DNA from: Escherichia coli
GTDB lineage: Bacteria; Pseudomonadota; Gammaproteobacteria; Enterobacterales; Enterobacteriaceae
Reading direction: 5' to 3'
Assembly: GCA_021307345.1 (NCBI GenBank)
Contig: CP089930.1
Location: 3,782,001 to 3,846,000 of the forward strand
DNA: 64,000 nucleotides
This document shows positions 57,667 through 64,000 of the stretch, piece by piece. Positions within the stretch are counted from its first letter, which is position 1. Each line of letters begins with the position of its first letter. The notes beneath the pieces were generated by a model that was given only the letters and a program-made list of their open reading frames with translations, made no database searches and was not told where the DNA came from. The translations under genes were made by a program, and so were the position numbers.

Positions 57667-58362
57667 GTGATAACGCGGGATTTCTTGATGAATGCCGATT
57701 GTAAAACGGCATTTGGCACTATTGAAGAATCACTCTTATGGTCGGCAGAACAGCGGGCAGCCTCGCTGGCAGCTACGCTGGCTTGTCGTCCTGATGAGGG
57801 GGCGGTGTGGATCTTCGGTTATGGATCGTTGATGTGGAATCCGGCGCTGGAGTTTATCGAGTCCTGTACCGGTACGCTGGTTGGGTGGCACCGGGCGTTC
57901 TGTCTGCGTCTGACCGCCGGAAGGGGGACGGCACACCAGCCGGGAAGAATGCTTGCTCTGAAAGAGGGCGGCCGCACCACGGGAGTGGCGTATCGCTTGC
58001 CGGAAGAGACGCTGGAGCAGGAACTGACCTTGCTGTGGAAGCGGGAGATGATTACCGGCTGCTACCTGCCAACCTGGTGTCAGCTTGATCTTGATGACGG
58101 GCGCACTGTCAACGCGCTGGTGTTTATTATGGACCCGCGCCATCCTGAATATGAGTCCGATACCCGAGCTCAGGTGATTGCTCCGTTGATTGCTGCGGCG
58201 AGTGGTCCACTTGGAACCAATGCACAGTATTTATTTTCTCTGGAACAAGAGCTCAACAAACTGGGGATGCAGGATGACGGGCTGAATGATTTACTGGTGT
58301 CGGTGAAAAAACTGCTGGCGGAGAATTTCCCGGATGGTGTCTTACGGCCCGGTTTTGCCTGA
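57667..58362 (+). CDS. chaC: Glutathione-specific gamma-glutamylcyclotransferase ChaC
   Basis: ChaC family enzymes break glutathione into 5-oxoproline and Cys-Gly in the cytosol. The GTG at 57667, preceded by AGGTATAAG, gives 231 residues (MITRDFLMNADCKTAFG), the K-12 length; 12 codons upstream in frame are not conserved. The substrate-binding GYGSLM motif is in WIFGYGSLMWNPALEF (about residue 50). The catalytic Glu is expected in YRLPEETLEQE. It follows chaB and is convergent with ychN. Confidence 0.95.
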   Translation: MITRDFLMNADCKTAFGTIEESLLWSAEQRAASLAATLACRPDEGAVWIFGYGSLMWNPALEFIESCTGTLVGWHRAFCLRLTAGRGTAHQPGRMLALKEGGRTTGVAYRLPEETLEQELTLLWKREMITGCYLPTWCQLDLDDGRTVNALVFIMDPRHPEYESDTRAQVIAPLIAAASGPLGTNAQYLFSLEQELNKLGMQDDGLNDLLVSVKKLLAENFPDGVLRPGFA

Positions 58363-58417
58363 TGAAACTGTCATCACAGCGGGGCGTTTCTGTAACCTTG
58401 AGCGCCCCATACTGCAA

Positions 58418-58771
58418 TTAAAACGTAAGCACTTTATCGGCAACCAGCGTCCATTGCGCCAGTTCGACCAGTGTGCCAATTTCAACTCCATCAATCAGCG
58501 GAAGTGGGCTGATACCGCGACCATCGGTGCAGGTTTTGCACAATTTCACAGGCACATTTTGTGCAGTGAGGATCTCGAGCATTTGCTGAATATTGTAGCC
58601 TTCCCCCGGTTTTTGTCCGCGTAATCCGGCAGTTACCGCATCAGACATCAGAAACAAACGCAGATCCAGGTTGCTCTCCTGTTCCCGTAGCGCAATGGCT
58701 AACCGCAGGCTGTTAAATAAGGATTCGCTCCCGTAGGGCGCGCCATTGGCAACGATCACGATTTTTTGCAT
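58418..58771 (-). CDS. ychN: DsrE/F-like family protein YchN
   Basis: YchN is a 117-residue cytoplasmic protein with the DsrE/DsrF sulfur-relay fold, known to form hexamers; its partner is unknown. The N-terminal strand-loop QKIVIVANGAPYGSESLFNSLRLAIAL is typical. A single Cys lies in PVKLCKTCTDGRG beside a second Cys, a plausible sulfur-carrying site. It is monocistronic and divergent from ychO. Confidence 0.95.
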   Translation of the reverse strand: MQKIVIVANGAPYGSESLFNSLRLAIALREQESNLDLRLFLMSDAVTAGLRGQKPGEGYNIQQMLEILTAQNVPVKLCKTCTDGRGISPLPLIDGVEIGTLVELAQWTLVADKVLTF

Positions 58772-58954
58772 TACTCACTCCTGTATTCAGATAATTAGAT
58801 TTTCGACTTCTATCTTACTGCTTTTACGCTGTCTGACCAATTTGCCACATTTTTAGGATTTTCCATAAAGCATGAGAAAATACGAGAAAAGTTACCAGTA
58901 ATCGTTATTCTATAAAGTAATGGGTGTTCATTTTTACCGGAAATTACTGACGTT

Positions 58955-60349
58955 TTGAGCCGTATCGTCTCTCGTGTTACCCCACTTTATTTACTCTTGC
59001 TGCTGGCAGGCGGTATAGCCAGCGCACAGCCATCCGTTGAGCAGCAATCGGTAAATCCTTTTGATAACGATAAGGATGGTCTGCCGGACTTAGGAATGGC
59101 ACCGGAAAATCATGACGGTGAAAAACACTTCGCCGAAATCGTGAAAGATTTTGGTGAAACCAGTATGACTGATAACGGTCAGGATACAGGCGAACAGGCA
59201 AAAGCCTTCGCGCTGGGAAAAGTCCGTGATGCGCTCAGTCAGCAGGTTAATCAACATGTGGAGTCCTGGCTTTCGCCGTGGGGGAACGCCAGTGTTGACG
59301 TTAAAGTGGATAACGAAGGGCATTTTACCGGCAGCCGGGGGAGCTGGTTTGTACCGTTGCAGGATAACGAGCGTTATCTTACATGGAGCCAACTTGGGCT
59401 CACCCAGCAGGACGATGGTCTGGTAAGTAACCTTGGCATTGGTCAACGCTGGAGGCATGGCACATGGTTGATGGGATACAACACGTTTTATGACAACTTG
59501 TTAGATGAAAATCTTCAGCGGGCAGGGGTTGGCGCTGAAGCCTGGGGAGAATATCTGCGTCTGTCGGCAAATTATTATCAGCCTTTTGCCTCATGGCATG
59601 AACAGACTGCCTCGCTCGAGCAGCGTATGGCACGTGGTTATGATCTGACTGCCCGGATGCGAATGCCGTTTTACCAGCATCTCAACACCAGTGTCAGCCT
59701 CGAACAATATTTTGGTCAGCGTGTCGATCTGTTTAATTCTGGTACGGGTTATCATAATCCTGTCGCCATGAGTCTGGGGCTTAATTACACCCCTGTTCCA
59801 CTCGTTACTATGACCGCTCAGCATAAACAAGGCGAAAGTGGAGAAAGCCAAAATAATCTCGGGCTGAATATTAACTACCGCTTTGGTGTGCCACTAAACA
59901 AACAACTTTCTGCTGGTGAAGTTGCTGAGAGTCAGTCGTTGCGCGGCAGTCGCTATGACAATCCGCAGCGGAATAATCTGCCGGTCATTGAGTATCATCA
60001 GCGTAAAACCTTAACGGTATTTCTGGCGACGCCCCCCTGGGATCTTAAACCTGGTGAAACGGTGCCGCTGAAATTACAAATCCACAGTCGTTACGGTATT
60101 CGACAATTGATCTGGCAAGGGGATACACAGATGTTAAGTCTGACATCGGGAGCCACAGCCAACAGTGCGGATGGCTGGACGCTGATCGTGCCGGACTGGC
60201 AAAGTGGAGAAGAGGCGACCAATCGATGGCGCTTGTCGGTGGTGGTGGAAGATAACCAGGGACAGCGTGTCTCTTCCAATGAGATCACGCTAACGCTTGC
60301 CGAACCTTTCGATGAAATGGCAAAGGACGAACTGCGCTGGGAACCATAA
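58955..60349 (+). CDS. ychO: Invasin/intimin-like outer membrane protein YchO (YchP)
   Basis: YchO is an intimin/invasin-related protein with an N-terminal signal peptide (MSRIVSRVTPLYLLLLLAGG, processed near ASA). A predicted outer-membrane beta-barrel (about residues 90-310, GQRWRHGTWLMGYNTFYDN) is followed by one extracellular Ig-like domain (about 340-464). The start is TTG at 58955, giving 464 residues, as in K-12. Substitutions relative to remembered K-12 YchO are frequent, notably in the first 50 residues and the last domain, as often seen in surface proteins. Its stop abuts the narL stop with no gap. Confidence 0.92.
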   Translation: MSRIVSRVTPLYLLLLLAGGIASAQPSVEQQSVNPFDNDKDGLPDLGMAPENHDGEKHFAEIVKDFGETSMTDNGQDTGEQAKAFALGKVRDALSQQVNQHVESWLSPWGNASVDVKVDNEGHFTGSRGSWFVPLQDNERYLTWSQLGLTQQDDGLVSNLGIGQRWRHGTWLMGYNTFYDNLLDENLQRAGVGAEAWGEYLRLSANYYQPFASWHEQTASLEQRMARGYDLTARMRMPFYQHLNTSVSLEQYFGQRVDLFNSGTGYHNPVAMSLGLNYTPVPLVTMTAQHKQGESGESQNNLGLNINYRFGVPLNKQLSAGEVAESQSLRGSRYDNPQRNNLPVIEYHQRKTLTVFLATPPWDLKPGETVPLKLQIHSRYGIRQLIWQGDTQMLSLTSGATANSADGWTLIVPDWQSGEEATNRWRLSVVVEDNQGQRVSSNEITLTLAEPFDEMAKDELRWEP

Positions 60350-61000
60350 TCAGAAAATACGTTCCTGATGCACCCATACTGCGGCTTCCACACGAGATTT
60401 AAGCTTCATTTTTTTCAGCATGTGCTTCACGTGCACTTTGACCGTGCTTTCAGTGATGTCCAGGCGACGGGCGATCATCTTATTCGGTAAGCCCTGAGCA
60501 ATCAGTTTCAGAATATCGCGCTCGCGCGGCGTTAACTGGTTGACGTCGCGTTCAGTCGTGGCGCGGTTAGCACGCAGGCTGGCGGCCAGAACAGGGGTTA
60601 ACGCCTCGCTTAATACCATTTCGCCAGCTGCAGCCTGGTGCAACGCTTTTAACAGATCTTCCGGCTCCATATCTTTTAACAGATAGCCATCTGCGCCGCG
60701 TTTCAGCGCGGTGACGACGTCCTCTTCATGGTTCGAGACGCTGAATACCACAATGCGGCCGGATAAAGATTTTTCGCGCAGTTTATCCAGCGTTTCCAGA
60801 CCGTTCATGCCGGGCATATTCAGATCAAGCAGAATCAGATCAGGATCGAGAGATTCCGCAAGTAAAATACCCTGCTCGCCATTGCTCGCTTCGCCAACCA
60901 CAGTGATATCGGGGGCCATGCTGATAAGCTGTTTTACGCCAGTTCGCAGCATCGGGTGATCGTCGATCAGCAGGATAGTAGCCGGTTCCTGATTACTCAT
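60350..61000 (-). CDS. narL: Nitrate/nitrite response regulator NarL
   Basis: NarL is phosphorylated by NarX or NarQ in response to nitrate and then activates narK and narGHJI and represses other anaerobic genes. The ATG at 61000 gives 216 residues ([20 protein letters not shown]). The receiver domain has the phospho-acceptor Asp59 in [13 protein letters not shown]. The LuxR-type DNA-binding domain contains [25 protein letters not shown]. It overlaps the end of narX by 8 nt, so sensor and regulator are coupled. Confidence 0.98.
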   Translation of the reverse strand: MSNQEPATILLIDDHPMLRTGVKQLISMAPDITVVGEASNGEQGILLAESLDPDLILLDLNMPGMNGLETLDKLREKSLSGRIVVFSVSNHEEDVVTALKRGADGYLLKDMEPEDLLKALHQAAAGEMVLSEALTPVLAASLRANRATTERDVNQLTPRERDILKLIAQGLPNKMIARRLDITESTVKVHVKHMLKKMKLKSRVEAAVWVHQERIF

Positions 61001-62789
61001 GGATATCTCCTTGGACGTCTGTGAAAGTTTTTTCGGGAATAAAAGTGACCACCACTTCGGTGCCACCTGATTCACGACGGCGGACGCGACAGTCGCCACG
61101 CAGACTTTGCGCACGGTCACGCATAATTATCATGCCGTAGTGATTGCTGCGGATGGCATTTTCAGGCACCCCGCAGCCGTTATCCTGGACGGTCAGTTTG
61201 ACCTGATTATCGTTTTGCGCCACCGTCACAACGACCTCGCTCGCTTGCGAATGTTTGAGGGCGTTACTTAATGCCTCACGGGCAATTTGCAACAGATGGA
61301 TTGCCTGATGCGAGGGCACCAGACGCGGTGGCAACTGGTAATCCAGCTTCACCGGGAAGCCAAATTTGGCGCTGTACTCTTCACAACTTGCCTCCAGTGC
61401 CGGGCGTAATCCCGGTTCTGTGAGCTGCAAACGGAATGTGGTGAGCAACTCACGCAACTGCGCCCATGACGCATTCAGTTCGTTACGGATCTGGCTTAAC
61501 AGTTCGCGGCTGCTTTCTGGCAGTGCGTCGCCTTGCATCTGTAAACAACTCACTTGCATCTTCATACAAGAGAGAGATTGGGCAATAGAATCATGTAGTT
61601 CGCGCGCAATGGTGGCACGCTCTTCCATCACGATCAACTGCTGCTGGCGTTCCTGATGGCGATCCAACGCCAGAGTGGCGGTTAATTGTTCAACCAGCGT
61701 ATCCACCAGTTGCTGTTGATCATGGCTCAGATGGCGCCCCTGAGGCAGGGTCGCCAGCAAAATGCCGTACTGCATATGGGAATCTGCCAGTCGCCATTTC
61801 AGGGTAGTGCCGCGATCACCAACGGGTAATACCCCGCGCGGGCAGAGTTGGCAGCCTTTGTCGTCGCAGGTCATATCCGGCTGGCAGGTGAACTCCTGAT
61901 GATTCTCTTCATCTTCAGTGTCATATACACGCAGTTCGATATCACGCAGCAGGGTTAAATTTTGCAATCCGTTGAGTACAGGTGACAGGCGTTCACACAG
62001 TGGGGCGCGAGAATGCAAACGACGGTTAGCCTGCCACAAAAACGAGAGTATTTGATTTTTATGCTCCAGCCCGGCGGTTTTCTCCTGTACCCGATGCTCA
62101 AGTACGGCATAACTCTCCGCCAGTTCCGCAGACATATTGTTCAGTGCCGTTCCGAGCATTGCCATTTCGTTGCGCCCGCTGATATTCGCCCGCTGGGTAA
62201 AATCGCGATGGCTGACGGCACTCGCCATCGCCAGCAATTGCCGCCACGGCTGTAGCAGCCGTGCCCGCAGCCATATGATGGTAAATACCAGCAGAAGTGC
62301 CATAAACACAGCCATCACCCGATGAACCAGTACGACCGTCTCAATGCGCATTTCTGTGGTGCGGTCAAAACCAGACACCAACTGATCAAGCCCGGCGACA
62401 AACTGGCTGACGTCAGCCGACACCGTTTCGCGGCTTTGTGCGTGTAGCAGCGCAGGAATCAGCTCATGGCGCCAGTAATCCTGCAACCCTTGTAATTGCG
62501 CCAGTTGCCCGTCTCGTTCTGCTGCTCGAGTTAATTCGGTGCTAAATGCCGTTTGTTCCATCTCTTTGATTAAGGGCTTGTCTTTCTCGCTTAATGGTAC
62601 TGCCGCCAGTAGCCGGTAAGTTTGCATACGCAGCGATCCCGCTTTGTTAATAGCATGGGCGCTGCCCTGAACGCCTTGTACCAGCCAGCCAGAAACCGCC
62701 ATCCCCGCCAGTCCAATAGCGGTAGAAAGCAAAACAATAAGCGCAACCTGATTAACCAGGGTGAGCGGAGAGAGACAACGTTTAAGCAT
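60993..62789 (-). CDS. narX: Nitrate/nitrite sensor histidine kinase NarX
   Basis: NarX senses periplasmic nitrate and nitrite and phosphorylates or dephosphorylates NarL. The ATG at 62789 gives 598 residues ([20 protein letters not shown]). Two membrane helices (about 15-37 and 152-174) frame the periplasmic sensor with its P-box-like helix ([20 protein letters not shown]). HAMP and a Cys-rich central module ([18 protein letters not shown]) follow. The HisKA_3 phospho-acceptor is His399 in [15 protein letters not shown], and the ATPase ends [17 protein letters not shown]. Confidence 0.98.
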   Translation of the reverse strand: MLKRCLSPLTLVNQVALIVLLSTAIGLAGMAVSGWLVQGVQGSAHAINKAGSLRMQTYRLLAAVPLSEKDKPLIKEMEQTAFSTELTRAAERDGQLAQLQGLQDYWRHELIPALLHAQSRETVSADVSQFVAGLDQLVSGFDRTTEMRIETVVLVHRVMAVFMALLLVFTIIWLRARLLQPWRQLLAMASAVSHRDFTQRANISGRNEMAMLGTALNNMSAELAESYAVLEHRVQEKTAGLEHKNQILSFLWQANRRLHSRAPLCERLSPVLNGLQNLTLLRDIELRVYDTEDEENHQEFTCQPDMTCDDKGCQLCPRGVLPVGDRGTTLKWRLADSHMQYGILLATLPQGRHLSHDQQQLVDTLVEQLTATLALDRHQERQQQLIVMEERATIARELHDSIAQSLSCMKMQVSCLQMQGDALPESSRELLSQIRNELNASWAQLRELLTTFRLQLTEPGLRPALEASCEEYSAKFGFPVKLDYQLPPRLVPSHQAIHLLQIAREALSNALKHSQASEVVVTVAQNDNQVKLTVQDNGCGVPENAIRSNHYGMIIMRDRAQSLRGDCRVRRRESGGTEVVVTFIPEKTFTDVQGDIHE

Positions 62790-62885
62790 GTAAACCTCTT
62801 CCTTCAGGCTTTGAATGAGCAATAACCTTAATGAATGTGACGATACATTCTGGAATGGCGTTATTCTCGGCTATTGGCTGAAGTA

Positions 62886-63095
62886 TACCCATACCTGGAA
62901 AGAGTTACTCCTTATTTGCCGTGTGGTTAGTCGATTTACATCAGTAAGGGTAGGGATTTTACAGTACTGTGAAAAATCTCATAATTTTTATGAAATCTCC
63001 GTACTCACTATGGGTAATCATAAATATCAATGATAGATAAAGTTATCTTATCGTTTGATTTACATCAAATTACCTTTGGCTACAGACACTAAGGT
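62886..63095 (+). promoter_or_regulatory. narK control region: two FNR sites, NarL heptamers, -10 element
   Basis: In the 338-bp narX-narK gap a perfect FNR box TTGATTTACATCAA spans 63055-63068. A second, degenerate one (ATCATAAATATCAA) lies at 63017-63030. TAAGGT at 63090-63095 is the likely -10, with a start near 63102, placing the FNR sites near -41 and -79 as described for narK. NarL-type heptamers TACCCAT are at 62886-62892 (about -213) and inverted at 63009-63015. No gene is seen in the gap. Confidence 0.82.
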
Positions 63096-63127
63096 GGCAG
63101 ACATCGAAACGAGTATCAGAGGTGTCT

Positions 63128-64000
63128 ATGAGTCACTCATCCGCCCCCGAAAGGGCTACTGGAGCTGTCATTACTGATTGGCGACCGGAAGATCCTGCGT
63201 TCTGGCAACAACGCGGCCAGCGTATAGCCAGCCGCAATCTGTGGATTTCCGTTCCCTGTCTGCTACTGGCGTTTTGTGTATGGATGTTATTCAGTGCCGT
63301 CGCGGTAAATTTACCGAAAGTCGGCTTTAATTTTACGACCGATCAGCTGTTTCTTTTGACCGCACTACCTTCGGTTTCTGGCGCATTATTGCGTGTGCCA
63401 TACTCCTTTATGGTTCCAATCTTCGGTGGTCGTCGCTGGACGGCGTTCAGCACCGGCATTCTCATTATTCCTTGCGTCTGGCTGGGTTTTGCCGTGCAGG
63501 ATACCACTACGCCATACAGCGTATTCATCATCATTTCTCTGCTGTGCGGCTTTGCTGGCGCGAACTTCGCCTCCAGTATGGCAAACATTAGCTTCTTCTT
63601 TCCCAAGCAGAAGCAGGGTGGTGCACTGGGGCTGAATGGTGGTCTGGGCAACATGGGCGTTAGCGTCATGCAGCTGGTTGCTCCGCTGGTGGTATCACTG
63701 TCAATTTTTGCTGCATTTGGCAGCCAGGGCGTAACACAGCCGGATGGCACCGAGTTGTATCTGGCTAACGCCTCCTGGGTATGGGTGCCGTTCCTCGCCA
63801 TCTTCACCATTGCAGCGTGGTTTGGCATGAACGACCTTGCTACCTCGAAAGCCTCTATCAAGGAGCAGTTGCCAGTACTCAAACGGGGTCATCTGTGGAT
63901 TATGAGCCTGCTGTATCTGGCAACCTTCGGTTCCTTCATCGGTTTTTCTGCGGGTTTTGCCATGCTGTCTAAAACGCAGTTTCCGGATGTACAGATCCTG
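63128..64000 (+). CDS. narK: Nitrate/nitrite antiporter NarK (3' truncated by window edge)
   Basis: NarK is the MFS transporter that exchanges nitrate and nitrite across the inner membrane during anaerobic nitrate respiration. The ATG at 63128 starts MSHSSAPERATGAVITDWRP. The frame stays open for 291 codons to the last base of the window, where the gene is cut; the full protein has about 463 residues. The nitrate-signature glycine-rich stretch GAANFASSMANISFFFPKQKQG and the first substrate Arg region RVPYSFMVPIFGGRRW are present. It diverges from narXL and is controlled by the FNR/NarL sites upstream. Confidence 0.96.
   Translation, partial: MSHSSAPERATGAVITDWRPEDPAFWQQRGQRIASRNLWISVPCLLLAFCVWMLFSAVAVNLPKVGFNFTTDQLFLLTALPSVSGALLRVPYSFMVPIFGGRRWTAFSTGILIIPCVWLGFAVQDTTTPYSVFIIISLLCGFAGANFASSMANISFFFPKQKQGGALGLNGGLGNMGVSVMQLVAPLVVSLSIFAAFGSQGVTQPDGTELYLANASWVWVPFLAIFTIAAWFGMNDLATSKASIKEQLPVLKRGHLWIMSLLYLATFGSFIGFSAGFAMLSKTQFPDVQIL

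Noticed and set aside
62815-63033. A 72-codon open frame in the narX-narK gap
   Set aside because: It runs across the NarL and FNR sites and has no plausible ribosome-binding site; the region is explained as the narK control region.

Overview
The window is chromosomal DNA of an Escherichia. Nearly every gene is recognisable as a close counterpart of an E. coli K-12 gene, in the expected local order and with matching lengths (CheZ, FlhA 692 aa, ArgRS 577 aa, AspRS 590 aa, NhaB 513 aa, NarX 598 aa). It is not K-12 itself. The proteins carry scattered substitutions, TreA and YchO look clearly more divergent, several K-12 accessory genes are absent (yecT, ycgY, ycgV, two of three LDR repeats), and one extra transporter gene is present. 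A divergent E. coli lineage, a cryptic Escherichia clade or E. fergusonii would all fit; the sequence read by eye cannot decide. No insertion sequence, prophage, CRISPR array, rRNA or tRNA gene was seen.

Layout. (1) 1-4409: end of the chemotaxis operon (cheZ) and the flhBAE flagellar export operon. (2) 4462-15296: argS, yecM-cutC (with the MicL small RNA in the cutC 3' end), the torYZ respiratory reductase pair, and the leftward cmoAB tRNA-modification genes with yecN, yecE and yecD. (3) 15607-21659: aspS-nudB, yebC-ruvC, yebB and the SOS-controlled ruvAB. (4) About 21660-21746: a junction. Upstream, genes run as in K-12 around 42 min; immediately after ruvB come dsbB, nhaB and fadR, which in K-12 lie near 26.5 min and run the other way on the map. 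This is the signature of a large inversion across the replication terminus. (5) 21747-33996: dsbB, nhaB, fadR, ycgB, dadAX, cvrA, ldcA, emtA, ycgR, ymgE. (6) 34135-42853: an accessory-flavoured stretch with periplasmic trehalase treA, a divergently transcribed GPH-family sugar transporter that K-12 lacks here, and the dihydroxyacetone kinase operon dhaKLM with its activator dhaR. Two matching palindromes lie between dhaK and dhaR. (7) 42946-55247: ychF-pth, ychH, dauA, lolB-ispE-prs, and the hemA-prfA-prmC-sirB2-sirB1-kdsA operon. (8) 55248-64000: one LDR toxin/antisense RNA unit (ldrA/rdlA), chaA, chaB, chaC, ychN, ychO, and the nitrate-response genes narL, narX and the start of narK.

Functional links inside the window: ycgR, preceded by a sigma-28-type promoter, encodes a c-di-GMP-responsive flagellar brake, so it belongs with the flagellar genes at the left end. 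DadA and DadX form the alanine catabolic pathway. DhaK, DhaL and DhaM form one PEP-dependent kinase controlled by DhaR. PrmC methylates the product of the adjacent prfA. RuvC resolves the junctions that RuvAB migrates. NarX and NarL control narK across the divergent region 62790-63127.

Gene names rest on recognition of the translated sequences and on remembered K-12 gene order. No database search was run.
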